Of a stretch of 64,000 bases of DNA, positions 22,063 through 33,501 are shown in pieces. Origin of the DNA: Haemaphysalis longicornis (lineage: Eukaryota > Arthropoda > Arachnida > Ixodida > Ixodidae). Made by a program: the position numbers and the translations under genes. Each line of letters opens with the position of its first letter. Position 1 is the stretch's first letter. Under the pieces are notes generated by a model. That model searched no databases, was not told the origin of the DNA, and saw only the letters and a list, made by a program, of their open reading frames with translations. The stretch covers positions 330,261,941-330,325,940 of the forward strand of contig CM023448.1 in the NCBI GenBank assembly GCA_013339765.2. Direction: 5' to 3'.

Positions 22063-22962
22063 CTAAATGTGTCCGTCCGAACCCTTGGAGATCCAAAGAG
22101 TGATGTCATCTGCGTAAAGGGAATGGTGGAGGTCCCGTAGGGTCGATAGTAAAGGAGGAAGGTCTTTCATCCCGATATTGAGAAGAAACGGTGATAGCAC
22201 CGAGCCCTGTTGAGTGCCACTGCTTCCCAAACAGATTGAGGACGTTTTAATGGAACCCAGCTGAAGAGTGAGCATTCTGTCCGATAGAAAAGAACGAATA
22301 TAGTTGTAAGTCCGCTCACCCAAATGTGAGTTCATTATACCCGCGAATATTGCCGAATGGGAGATGGTGTCGAATGCTCGTGTAAGGTCCAAGGCGAGGA
22401 TAGCCTTGGTTGTCTGCACAGGAGCAAAAGCCGGGTCAATATTATGGTGCTGGAGTTGGAGCATAACATCCTGGGTGGACAAGTTAGGGCGAAAGCCAAA
22501 CATGGAGGGCGGAAAGAGATGTGTCCTTTCGGCAAAACTAGTTAATCTAGAAAGGATAACATGTCTGAACAGTTTACTGAAACACGATGTCAGTGATATG
22601 AGGCGAGGGTGATCTACGTGTGGTCGTTTGTCGGGTTTAGGAATTAGGATCGTTTTGGCAGTACGCCACCGTTCCGGGATAGAACCAGACTCCCAGCATT
22701 CTTTGAAGAGTCGTGTGACGTCCTGCACTGATAAATTGTCTAGATTACATAACACTTTATTTCTTATCACATCTGGTCCGGGTGCCGATCTGGTGTTCAG
22801 CCGCTGTATGGCTGCGTTTAGCTCGGCCTCAGTTATGGGGGCATCCAATTCGTCGTTCGAGTTGCCTCTGTATGAGGGGTGTTGAATGGGTGGACTCTGT
22901 TGGACATATTTCTTAGTGATGTAGTTCAGAAGGTCTTGCTCTGATCCTTCAAAGTTGTGAAT
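22063..22962 (-). pseudogene. LINE reverse transcriptase domain
   Basis: An open frame of 261 codons from 22848, extended upstream in frame to about 22962 without a stop. Counted from 22848: fingers SAPGPDVIRN (residues 21-30); TILIPKPDKRPHVDHPRLIS (66-85), where family members usually have YRPIS; ALDLTRAFD with the first catalytic Asp (152-160); GTQQGSVLSP (211-220), where the family norm is GVPQGSVLSP; and YADD (245-248) with the remaining catalytic Asp pair. The frame ends right after YADDITLWISKGSD, and the thumb continues one frame over at 21990. It would polymerise cDNA on nicked target DNA. The frameshift and altered motif B suggest it is dead. Confidence 0.85.
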
Positions 22963-22975
22963 AATTTTTTTGTGC

Positions 22976-24313
22976 CAGCGCGTACAACAATGTTATTTGA
23001 GTCGCTAAAGTTTTGGAAAAGGCCTGAGCGGAACTCGGGAGAAACAAAACACTGACTATTCTATACTCCCCAATGCGAAATTTGTGCGCAGCGCGAACTG
23101 CAGTCTTCTCGCTCACGGCGCATACTGCTACGTCTCAGGAAGTGATCACGTGATCAGCGAACGCACGGCGGTGCGCGCTACTCTGCCGTTATCTCGCATC
23201 GCGTGGCCGTCGGCGAGCATGTTGTTACAAATCGCGTTTGAACCTCCCGCGTAAATTTCACGTGGTTCGGATGAGCCACGAACGCAGGATGAGCCACGAA
23301 CGTCTAGCTAAAATGTGAAGGGGAGGGCGCTCATCGGCGGCGACGCATGGCGAAAGAGTGAAGGGGAGGCAGTGAGACAGATTTAGCGATAGCAGCGCGC
23401 GCCGCCCTCCCCCTCCCACTTTCGCTGTGCCATCTACGTTTTCTTTCTGCGTTCGGTACCTCGTCCGCTCGCTCGGTTACGCGGAAATCGACGCCGCCGC
23501 CGCCAAACCTCGGTACCGGGCGCCGAAGTGCTGCACACTAAAAGATTTGGGTAGGGTCCAGGAAAAGCAACGCGTAACTAAGGAAGCCTGTAAGCGGGCC
23601 TGCGATTGTAATTGAGCGTAAACCTTTTGTTACCCTTTGAGCGCTTAAACATGCTATCATCGCAGTTTTTGGAGAACCTTTTGGACGCTAGCGAGTGAGT
23701 GGGCATTGTTTTAGAGATACCGCGGCGGTCTAATTATTCTGTATCCCCTTACAACGGTTGCCTCTTAGCCCACGCAAGTGTTATTTGGGTTCGTAAAACT
23801 CGACTTTGAACATGAGTTGACCCTGCAGGTGTTTAGGTCTAGCAATGGCCTAAGTAGAATAGTCGAAATCCAAGCTGAATGTGTTAAAAATGTGAATGAC
23901 CTGCATTTTTTTTATTACTAGACAAGTGCTCATTCCTGGTGAGGTAAATCTACGAACGACGAGGAATGCGCATTAAGCCTCTGGATTCTTTCAGAACCTC
24001 TAAATGAGCCATGTAGAGCCACGCAGTCGTACCTCCAAATTCAGAGAAATCGGGCCCCAGCGGTCCTGCTGCAGAACACTGGAAGAAGAATTTACCCGCT
24101 AATTACTGATACTGAGTGCTCGTGAATGTTATCGATGGATCTCCGAGGAAAAGAACCTCGCACGCACTCACACCCATAAATTTGATGACGGCTTTCGCAC
24201 CGGCATAGCCTTTTGATGGCTAAATGTTGCTTAATGCCACTTTAAACTAAAGGCGCCCCGTAAATCATTTCTACTATTTCGGATCCTCCCCCCCCCCCCC
24301 CCTAACTCCCTAA
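22976..24313. other. no gene; GC-rich block
   Basis: 23080-23600 is GC and CpG rich, with a duplicated GATGAGCCACGAACG. A 62-codon plus frame (23427) matches nothing I know. There is a C-run at 24291-24302. It could be a regulatory or 5' exon region of a host gene, but nothing in the sequence shows that. Confidence 0.4.
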
Positions 24314-24600
24314 CTCACCAGCCACGGTGGCTCAGTGGCTAAGGCGTTGTGCTGCCGAGCCAGAGGAGGCGGGCTTTATTATGGCTGTGGCTGTGGCTGT
24401 GGTTGTCGCTGCTTTTTTTTTTTTTTTGTAGAGATAACAAACGAAAACACACGTGTGTCGAGATGTCGGCATCCGCACACATCTGCGCACTCCTACTCCT
24501 ACACATAATCCGCACTCCTACACTACGAAACGCCTCATGGCTCTTCGGGGCATCAAACCCCGAAATTTGAATGTGATTAACATCCATCAGCGCAAATAAT
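24314..24600 (+). repeat. diverged SINE-like sequence with tRNA A box
   Basis: Reads CACGGTGGCTCAGTGGCTAA and GTTGTGCTGC, as in the head of the intact SINE at 28144-28428 (minus). The B box is gone, replaced by GGCTGT repeats (24381-24404) and a T15 run. Downstream AAAACACACGTGTGTCGAGAT weakly resembles the SINE body. Confidence 0.5.
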
Positions 24601-27054
24601 TGCTGATAATGCGTGATTAAACATCACGCTTCCCCGCTCCCAGTGAATGATGAAAACTAGAGCAGTAAAGCTGGCCAGAAAATCTGTTTAAATAAACATG
24701 CAGTATATAGAACACCGAGTGCTTGACAGCGGTTGTCTACGAGGTCACCAATAGAAAACCCCGTCGCCCGCTTTCCTATTAGACGTTGATAATTCAGTTG
24801 AAGTCTAGGCATTGAATTCTAGCCAACTGTAGCATAGTTCCTGCAGGTTCCATGTCCGGACGCTTTTGCAGCCTTGCTCTGCCGAATAGCTCAGCCGATC
24901 ATTTTTCGGAGCATTGCGGCGTGCTAGACTAGGGAAAAAAAGGAAGTCTTTGAACTGTGCGAAAATATCATGCAGAAGGGTAAAAAAATTAGACCCCCTT
25001 TCTTAAAGGGCATTTTGAGCACACTAAATGAAGTAGCGCAATCATTAGATTGGGTCGTCAAGGTCATCTGGGCCAAGTATTATTATTTTACGCGCAGCGG
25101 AAGGCTCACACTTTTGTTGCAAAGTTTGTCGCTTTTTTCTCACCCTTTCCTTCGTGTTTTTGGACGCCACCATCTTCACATGTCTACATCATCGATTCCC
25201 AGATGTTCGTCATGAGCTAGACATCCTGCTATTGGGCGGCTTTTTCACGCACTTCCGGCAAAGAGATGAGTCGTCTGCTCAGCGTCGACTCGCCGGCTGA
25301 TCTGCCAGCGTAGTGCAGGAGTGCTGGGACATTTTACGACAAACGAAACAAGTGTAAACAAACGCTTAACCGTTCGTATTGAATGCAACACGGCCATAAC
25401 ACGACATGGATAATCTCTTACCGGAGTACGTTCCATAAAGAAAGCGTTGAAGCCCCGTGGCACTTCTTTCGTGCAATCGCGGAGAACGCCCTGAGCGGAA
25501 TGCCCGGGTTTGACGGATACATTTTTTTCCACTTCAAAACAATCCAGAGATGCGTTTCGAACGAACACAACGTCACAACATGCGTTGCAAGTCTGAACCG
25601 CGATTGACAGACGATGGGTTGCCTCCTCCTGCCCGTCGTGAATTCGGCACTCACCTCGCGCGCGGTTTGCGGGGACGAACAGCAAGTCACTTAACTCTGG
25701 CGCGCAAGCCGAGATGGCTTTTAGCCACGCACACTGCACATACCCCATGCGAGGTTGAGTCGTACGTCGCTCGAGAAAGATAATCCAGATCATGGGAAGC
25801 ACTACCCACCCGCAGAAGCACAACGTCGCATTTCATCGCGAAACAAAGGCGTCCACAACACACACACCATCGCCTCCTGTAATGCCAAACGCATCTCACA
25901 CTTCCTAATGAGAGTGAGTGGTACGTCTGCAGTGCCCACATGTCGCGAGGTGGGGCCCCGAGCTGAACCGGGATCACGCAACCGTAACTGACCTCTGGGG
26001 CGGTGTGTGCCTTGTTGCCAAGGCAACCGATGTTTGCGATCGTCAAAGAAAGGCGCTCGCTCCAGCGCTAGAAAGCTCAGAGCCGCGCCGGAGCATGTTT
26101 TGCCAACGTTGCCGCTCTCCACCACGCGTCGCCCCAAGCTGAACTGGTCACATGATTGAAGCGTTCTGTGCACGGGTTCTGTATCGGTTTAAAATGTCTT
26201 TTTCACATGGCGCCGGCAGGAATTACCATCACCGCAAAATAAGTCCCGGCACAAGCGGGGCCACATCTGATACGGTGCTTTTTGGATAAACAGTGCGCGG
26301 TGCATGAAAGGGACCGAGCGCAAGATCCTCCCCAGCGGCTGCGAGTTCGCCGCCGATTAAAAGTCACGTGCTGCACTGCAGCAACGCACACCGCGAAAGG
26401 GCAAGGCCAGGCCACCGCACACATGCGGCCAGATTTTTCATTCGCTTATCCATCCTTGAGCGGAGTGCGGAATTCATGGTGTCAACAAAACTTGCCCGTA
26501 GCAGACGGCAGTTTGAGGAGCGTAATGCGGAAGTACGTCACCGCTGACTAGCGCAGCATCATGGGAGGGAGTGCTCGCGCGCCGTCAACAGTTGAAAAGA
26601 GGAGGAAACGCGGCGCGACGATTATGCGCGGTTTTTGATTTACGATTTCTCAGCTAATACTCATCGCTTTAACAAAATTCTTGCGGGAGGAAATTGCTAA
26701 TACATTGTCTTATTTGGTTACATGTACGTCCATGCATCGGCGGAAGGTATTTCAGGACCCCTTTAAAAGAAAGACCCACGCAACCTATGGGTCAAAGTCC
26801 AAAATCCAATCTATTTCGACTGTGCTGGAATGGCGCTATCGGATAGACGTCGGCTTCACAGCTCGAGAGACCTAGGTTCGCTTCAGACCACGGGAAGCAT
26901 TTTTTTATAACGTTCATGATTGAAGTAACCTTTGTGAAACCCATCGTATAACATTGGCTTTCCTGCAGTGCGCTTTGCGCGACGAACGACGCCACCAGTG
27001 GGGCATAGGTAGGTTCGCGTTTACATCACAATGCATGTTAATGAGAAGGCATCA
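24601..27054. other. no gene recognised; possible tRNA-like head at 26830-26890
   Basis: 25200-26650 is GC-richer with open frames on both strands, the longest a 192-codon minus frame at 25823-25245. I recognise no domain in any of them. At about 26829-26895, TGGCGCTATCGGATAGACG and AGGTTCGCTTC followed by a T7 run resemble a decayed tRNA-derived SINE head. Confidence 0.4.
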
Positions 27055-27293
27055 GCTCCCTACGCTGGACGAGAACACAGCGTCCGTCACACACTGACGG
27101 ATGGGAAACCAGCGAAAAAAGGAAGCAACACAGAAGGAGAGACGAGACAACACTACGCTGGACTAGCAACTGAAATTCAATAGAAGAGACCGATACACCG
27201 TGTGAACAACAAAGCCAACGCATGCGCCAACGCGCACGCGTGATTGGATTAAAAAATGCTAGTGTTCACTGAACTCCTTGTGGTTTCGTATAA

Positions 27294-27960
27294 TCACCGC
27301 TCAACTTTGTAGGAACCCGATTTCTTTATCGTTGAGGGAAATAGACGGTGCGCTAATGCAGTTGCCTTCCTGCTGTTGTCTGATAAAGAACGCTTCAAGT
27401 ATTTCCTTCTCATTTTTCGTCCTTGCATTCCCGGTAATCGCCACACTATCAAATAGTCAAATATTGGTTCGCACTTGCACTGTCGACAGTGATAGGCTAG
27501 GGGTCCGACTCCTTGAGAACTAACTACGCGCAATGCTCCTTCAGCCGCTCATTCATGCATCGGCTCGTTTGGCCGATGCAAACCTTCCCGGACCTCAGCG
27601 GAATTTCGTAAATGACCCTGTGCTCACACTTAACGAATTTCTTGGCATGCTTTTGTTTTGCAGGTGCGTTGCTGTTTACCCACACTTGCAATGTGCGCGA
27701 ACAGTCTCGAGAGCTTACAGGGCGCGGAAAATCCCCACACCATGCCGCGAAGCAATTTTCTTTAAGTTGTTGCGACACCTTATGTACATACGGCATTACC
27801 TTAACCTTTCCTGTATCCTTCTTTTCATCGGGCCCCTGCGTCCTTTGGATTTGCCTTTTAAACTTAACGCAGAGGCACTCACCGACATCCGTGAGCACCG
27901 GGGTCGAAAAACCCGCTTCAGTTAACCTCTGAGCCTGACGTTGAAGGCTTTCCTGCATTG
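27294..27960 (-). pseudogene. Penelope-like GIY-YIG endonuclease region
   Basis: A frame of 144 codons (27958-27524) contains VKVMPYVHKVSQQLKEN and NSNAPAKQKHAKKFVKCEH, then VIYEIPLRSGKVCIGQTSRC, which is the GIY-YIG core (here VIYEIP...VCIGQT), and NERLKEH. The frame then breaks; the continuation in another frame has HCRQCKCEPIF and RRKYLKRSLSD (27480-27330). GIY-YIG nucleases nick target DNA to prime reverse transcription in this class. The active-site Tyr and downstream Arg are visible, but the frame is interrupted near 27525. Confidence 0.85.
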
Positions 27961-28146
27961 CGTGGATGCAGCTCTTCTCTAACGCACTGCGGAAACATAG
28001 GGGCGGACATGCCTCTCTTTACTAATTTCGAGTGGCTTGATTCGAACGGGAGCAACGCCTTCTTAGTTCTAGGAGAGTAAATCCAACAAACGTGGCTGTC
28101 GTCTTTAAAAGGTTGTGTTAAATCTATAAACCTAATGGTTTTGTTC

Positions 28147-28190
<44 letters not shown>

Positions 28191-28720
28191 GGGCTTTAAC
28201 GCGTTGCGTCAGCGCTGACGCAACACAGGCGATGAGGCGTGCCGTAGTGGAGGGCTCCGGATTAATTTTGACCACCTGGGGATCTTTAACGTGCGCTGAA
28301 ATCTCGTACACACGGGCGTTTTTGCTTTTAGCCTCCATCATAAAAGCGGCCGCCGCGGCCGGGAATCGAACCCGCGTCGTCATGCTCAGCAGCACAACGC
28401 TTTAGCCACTGAGCCACCGCGGCGGGTTGGTTTTGGTCTCAGCCAGTTCAAAGGTAAAATTAAGGCAATCTGAGCCCGTCTTAAAATGTGTTAAAATAAC
28501 TTCAGCCACCTGTTCCGGACACTCAGAAGGTAAAAGCTTTAAAACAATTTAAAAATTATTAACGTAACGAAACATGCGCAGCACTCTGGCGTCATTAGCG
28601 GTGTACTCTTGAAGATTTTTTTATCAAACTTCGACAGAAAAATCTTGCACAGTACGGGGGCCACAGCAGACCCAATTCAGATACCTTTCTCTCTTCAACT
28701 GAGCTACAGTTGAAGAGATA
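27960..28720 (-). pseudogene. Penelope-like reverse transcriptase fragment, catalytic Asp lost
   Basis: Minus-strand reading from 28720 gives IGSAVAPVL (motif B) and then RYVNNF followed by a stop at about 28550, where the family has a YVDD-type motif C. Both catalytic Asp are replaced by Asn. Next comes LNFTFELAE (motif D side), then the SINE, then FIDLTQPFKDDSHVCWIYSP and KKALLPFESSHSKLVKRG, a highly typical block of arthropod Penelope-like RTs. Two or more frameshifts are present, so the RT is inactive. Confidence 0.8.
28144..28428 (-). mobile_element. tRNA-derived SINE with (TTGA)n tail, complete
   Basis: On the minus strand: a tRNA-like head with A box TGGCTCAGTGG (28417-28407) and B box GGTTCGATTCC (28372-28362), a body of about 150 bp (GGAGGCTAAAAGCAAAAACG, then CACGTTAAAGATCCCCAGGT), and a (CAAT)n tail seen as TTGA repeats at 28144-28190. 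GGTTTTG occurs at 28137-28143 and again at 28429-28435, a 7-bp target duplication exactly at both ends. SINEs of this kind depend on a LINE for movement and are transcribed by Pol III from the A and B boxes. It resembles the Ruka-type SINE of ixodid ticks; that name is from memory. Confidence 0.9.
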
Positions 28721-28946
28721 AACAAAGCAACCAGCTCAAGAAATGATTCTGTGAAAGCACAGGAAGTTAAGTGAACACTAGCATTTTCTAAATCGAATCA
28801 CGCGTACGTGTTTGCGCCTGCGTTGGCTTTGTTGTTCACACGGTGTATCGGTCTCTTGTATTGAATTTCAGTTGCTAGTCCAGCATTGTGTTGTCTCGTC
28901 TCTCCTTCTGGGTTGCTACCTTTTTTCGCTGGTTTCCCATCCGTCA

Positions 28947-31900
28947 ATATGTACCAACTGGCCCAGAAAGCTGCACTTCTTCAGTACATCCCACACCAAA
29001 TGGCTTACGGGTGACCCACAAAACAGCCGCGACTACTCCATGAATAAAAACGTTAATGTATGCTCGAAATAATGCCATATTTCTCAGGGAAGCTCCTTTA
29101 AGCAAAGTAACTGCCTAAGGTGAAGCTTTAGCGAAGGTGTCGTGTCGTTCACCTTAGAAACGTGTGTTTGAAACATGCACTCAGTACTAACGAAGTAATT
29201 TGAACACGGTAGTTGCACAAGCGGCAATTAGGTGAATGCAAAGCCCGTTCCCGCTAACAGCGTGTGCACGTAGGGCTAATAAGGGGATAATCGACCAGGC
29301 CTCTCAGTCACAATGACCGAAGCAGGAAGACAACGTCGCAAACGGAAAAGCACGATGATGATAAAGAGAGGCCACATGCGTGTCACTGGACGCGTGCCGC
29401 CGTCGGCACCACGTCCTTACCGTGCACAGAAGGAATGCGACGCCTTCCACGCGACACTCGCGTTCAATAAATTTCGTCGGTGCCGTGTTATGCGACAATG
29501 AACTCTGAACCGTCTATATCAACAGCAGCTCCCAGCTGTGAAGCATGGCGGCTCGCACAATAACGGCATGTTCGTTCCACAATTCTTAATACTATATGCT
29601 TTCGCGTTCACTAAATCATAAGGAGAGCGTAAATGTCGTAGAAATTTATCTAGAAAACAGACAAAGTTTGTCTACTTATTCCACCTTATAGATAATGGTT
29701 CTCTGCTGGGGAAAAGGATTCTTTTTCTTTCGTCGGGTATCATTAATCTTCGTGGCAGTAGTGTGACTTACAAATAGATCTTGTTATTGCTCTAGGTGAT
29801 TTAGGTGGTTTTTTTATGTTCGCATGGTTGAAAAATAGAAAAGAAGGTGCGTCGCGTATTGTCTCCGCATGCGAGTCTAAGGGATTGCCTCGACGCACAA
29901 TACATCAGATGCACGTCAGAACCTGTGTGCTTCACCTTACGTGGCGCCTAAATTTGCGTTTTAATATGTTTACTTTCAAGATTTAACAAACTCAGCGACA
30001 TCGCATACAATTACTCCCATATGGTTCTTGTACCTGAAAAGAAGACCCATGGATATGAATTAATTTCTGATGAGAAGAATTCTCCGATCCAAAATAATGG
30101 ATACTTTTTTCTTACTCCCCAGCTTTCAAGGTCGCGTTCAAGGTTACATTTGAAAGTACCCATGACGTCCTGTAAAAATATTCATCTGTTTAATGATCGA
30201 AAGCTCGGCAAATCTAGCCATTCAATTAGCCTTCAGTTCTTAAAATTACCCGCGCATAATTACCAATGAAATTGCTCAAGCGGTCACCATGGCAATTACA
30301 TAGGATGCGTCGAACCCCGTACAACCGCGATATGCACTGAGATGTCAGCAAGTGAATCATAAAGTGAATTATGAGCCGCGCAACTTTCTGGGTTGCCACA
30401 GCACCCAAGAAAGAAGGCCTCGGTCGCGCGTTGCGAACACAGATGCCGAGGGGGCAAGATCAGGTCACTTTTTGTGTGATTTCTGGTAGGGGCAGTACCG
30501 GGGAAGACCATTTTCTGCGTAATTTTGGAGGCCAGCTGGATAGCCGGACTTATGTGGTGGCACGCGTGACGTCAGACTGCCCAGGGCGTTCTTGCGCTGC
30601 CAACAATAGCTCGAGAAGGCGGAAGCTGTGATGATACGCGGCTGTGATCATACGCCTTAGTTCATATCGACGCCACTTAATTTCGTCTTCCAATTTGCGT
30701 TGCGTCAGAGGCGGGGAAGGGGCATGGCGCGTACGCCGGTACCGCCTCTGACGGCCATCGCGACACGAGGTGCAGGGAGTCATTTAGTCTGGGCGACCAA
30801 AAGGAGACGAAGCGGAAGACCGGCGCATCAAGGTTGCGCGGGCGCCCGCCCCGGAGTTGCGCGCCGCAGAATCGTGCGGCATCTAATGGAGGCCGTCCAG
30901 AGCGTCCACACGTGCTACACAAGCGGTGTCATGCGCCCGGACGAGGTCTCCAAGGGGCGAGGCTGCTCCGAATCCTCCTGGCTGCCCCGGAGCGTCCTTG
31001 AACGGCGTGAAAGCGTCGGCTGGTAACTGAAACCCGCCGGCGTGCGCGGTCACCTTTCGCTTCACACGTCAATTACAGCTACGGCGCATTGCGACAGAGT
31101 TGCTCCGGGGACCGTCCAACGGCAAGAGCGCCTCCATCGGCCCTGCGCCGCACGGCCACTGCTCTCGGACTCGCCAAGCGAAAAGTAAATTCCCCAGCTG
31201 GAAGTACATTCTGCTGGAACTTGCAGTGTCCGACGGGCACAAAAGGACCGTATCTCCGAGAAGAAGATCCTTGCAAAAAAGGGACCCCATGTTGACGCAT
31301 GAAAGGCGCGACACGAGGGCGGCGCTGCCTGAGAAACGTCGTCGCCGACCGGGGCTCCCATAGAGCATCTATCGGCACTCTCTTGAGCTGCAGGCGCGTC
31401 AAGAGAGCAGGGCGCCTTGGCGCGGATGTTGGCTGAATGCGCTGGGGCACCTAAAACGCGCCTGCGAGCTGGCTCGCGCCGGAAGCTCCTATCGCACCAC
31501 TCGAAGTCCCCGGAGACGCTGCCCGGCGACGGGGAAAAGAAAACAAGGCCCTTTGTGATGGCCGAAATGGGCGCACGACACCGGCAGACAGTCTTTTCAG
31601 CGACGCAGAAGAGAACAGCCAGAAAACGCCTCTCCGGGAACTTGGCGAACAATCATTTATACCGACTGGTTCTTTCGAGGTTATGTAGGGAATGCACTCG
31701 TCCGAGCGTTGCGAAGGCCTCTGCGTCGTCTTGTGTAAACACAGACGCCGCCTGCTTATTGACGCGAAGGCTCCATGCGCATTATTTGGCCGCAAGTTGA
31801 TACCACAAAGTAATCATTATGCCAAGCTGTATGCAGAGATGGGAATGCTTGATGATGCCAATGTCATACGCCGACTGTCATTAAACGGCAGCTCGAGTTT

Positions 31901-32509
31901 TGCAGACGAATGTTATTAGCACTGCGAGACAAAGATCAAGAAGAAAAAAGGTAAATAAAAGGAATGGCTAGAAATTAGAGCTCCTTAAATTCGACGTCCG
32001 TAGTATTTCATTACACGAGTCTCGTGACAACGCTAAACTGATGAACCAGTGATTTTTTCTGTGGTTGAATAGAGCCTACGAACTGCTAAAGAACAGTTGA
32101 TATAATATGATTAATATATTTAAGGCAAAATATTAAAATGATATTTTGTGTGGCGAAAGCGTTAAAAATGATCAGCTAAATAAGAGATGCTTGAGCTTTT
32201 GAATCTTTTTTTTTAGTTTTCTAATGCTTTTGAGTTTTTTTTAATCTCTTAGGTCTTTAAATCTAAAATATGTTTCATTGGTTTCTTTGAAGCGCTCCCA
32301 ATACACAGCATTTAGGAACAACGGCATAAAAAGGAGCCCTCAAGCAGTCGCTGAATGGCGTTCAGCTTGACCACCTCGAACTCTATATACGGTAGCTGGC
32401 AACGATTTTGCGCATCAGCAGGCTCGAGAATCCTCTCACCAAGCCCCTGAGATCGGGAGGGGGGGGGGGGGGGTTAAGCAGCTTGTCTTCTTCCAACAAA
32501 CCTAACTTT
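28947..32509. other. no gene recognised; GC-rich block at 30.4-31.7 kb
   Basis: 30400-31700 is GC-rich with overlapping open frames on both strands (longest 196 codons, minus, 31652-31062). None shows a domain, signal peptide or repeat I recognise. 31920-32300 is AT-rich, and a run of 15 G sits at 32459-32473. It may include host regulatory or exonic DNA, but I cannot show that. Confidence 0.4.
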
Positions 32510-33361
32510 CCCGAAGCTGTACGGGGCTCAGCAGAAGAGCTGCGGTGCGCCAACTGTCATCGTTTGAAAGGCAAAAAGTCACAATATTCAGCGATTCAAA
32601 GTCAGCCCTTCACCTGTTGCAGCGGGGTATACCTGTTGAAAAGACCTGTCAGCGATCCCTAGTTCTACTAAAGCGGCTTAAGCATGAAGGCTTCACCGTG
32701 CAATTCCAGTGGATCCCGTCGCACGTCGGTGTAGCGGGAAACGAACATGCTGACAGCTTAGCCAAGGACGCCTTATCTTCTACAAGGAAGGTGCAAACAC
32801 GGTGCGATTTCCAACGCATACAGAAACAGACCGTTCGCGAGCACTTTAGGCAGCTGTGGCGACCAGTACATCAACCAGTCGTGACGAAAGGCCTGAAAAG
32901 AGCCGAAGCCTGTCTGCTCCACCGAGTAAGAACAGACTCAGCCCGTACACCAGCTCGGCTACATAAAATCAACATTGTTTCATCCCCTTTGTGCCCCTCG
33001 TGCAGTGTGACTGGTGACATTTATCACTTCATTATGAACTGCTCCAAAACCAACCCTGAGCGGACGAACTTTTTTCGTGATCTCCAGAAGTTAGGAGTGC
33101 TCCATGCTACATCGGAGGACATTATTTTTACTAGGGACCACTGGATTGTGCGAAGAGAGGTGTCTCATCTCCTACTCAGATTCTTGCAGTCCACAGGACT
33201 AAGTGAGGTGTGGTGACATTGTGTGTCTGTTATTTTAGGACTAAGTAAGGTGAGATGACTTTGAGAGTTTTGATATGGTATTGGGGACGATTAGGCGGAG
33301 CAATTTCCGGCAGCTATGCAAGGCTAAGTCCGCCTTATTCAACAATACTTACTTACTTACT
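32510..33361 (+). mobile_element. 5'-truncated LINE 3' end: RNase H, CCHC knuckle, (CTTA)n tail
   Basis: An open frame of 223 codons (32545-33216). Residues 1-75 are the second half of RNase H, with Asp17 (IFSDSKSAL) and Asp70 in QWIPSHVGVAGNEHAD. A weaker upstream stretch at 32525-32560 carries the Glu-bearing AEEL in another frame, so there is one frameshift. Cys150, Cys153, His161 and Cys166 form a C-terminal knuckle. After the stop there is a short UTR and a tail of ACTT units at 33346-33361. The intact 3' half suggests a fairly recent insertion. Confidence 0.8.
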
Positions 33362-33501
33362 CTTCCGGTGCCATTTGACAGGGGGAGTCGTGCTACCTCA
33401 TTTGTAAAAGAGGGGGAGCCATCGACCACCCCCTTGCAGCCCTTGTTCCGACGCCCCTGGTTTCAGTAGTTTGTAACTGTCTTTGTGTTCAAGCATTACT
33501 A

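Larger units (their letters stand above)
20415..22975 (-). mobile_element. non-LTR retrotransposon, RT + RNase H + zinc knuckle, (CTGT)n tail
   Basis: The best preserved LINE in the window, read downward from 22975. An N-terminal linker (LLNYITKKYVQQSPPIQHP, near 22930) leads into RT, RNase H and a C-terminal CCHC knuckle. The 3' UTR contains AATAAAG (about 20452) and ends in (TCTG)n on the minus strand, seen as CAGA units at 20415-20446. The 5' end is truncated, with no endonuclease or ORF1. RNase H after RT places it in the I/R1-like assemblage. The frame breaks at about 22060 and about 20950 make it defective, but all catalytic residues of RT and RNase H are visible. Confidence 0.9.
27094..28946 (-). 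mobile_element. Penelope-like element bounded by inverted terminal copies
   Basis: Minus-strand coding gives part of an RT (28720-27960) followed by a GIY-YIG endonuclease domain (27730-27300), the diagnostic order of Penelope-like elements. The sequence following the stop (27270-27094 on the minus strand) reappears in opposite orientation at 28771-28946, so the body lies between inverted copies. Such pseudo-LTRs in inverted or tandem arrangement are known for this class. The RT is truncated before its motif B, exactly where the inverted copy begins. Multiple frameshifts are present, and a SINE sits inside the RT region. Confidence 0.8.

Noticed and set aside
25245..25823. 192-codon minus-strand frame as a gene
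   Set aside because: No domain or start context, overlapped by plus-strand frames; probably chance in GC-rich DNA.
28144..28190. TTGA array considered as a CRISPR or satellite signal
   Set aside because: A 4-bp unit without spacers, attached to a SINE body: it is the SINE tail.
31062..31652. 196-codon minus-strand frame as a gene
   Set aside because: No recognisable domain, composition-driven, with equally open frames on the other strand.
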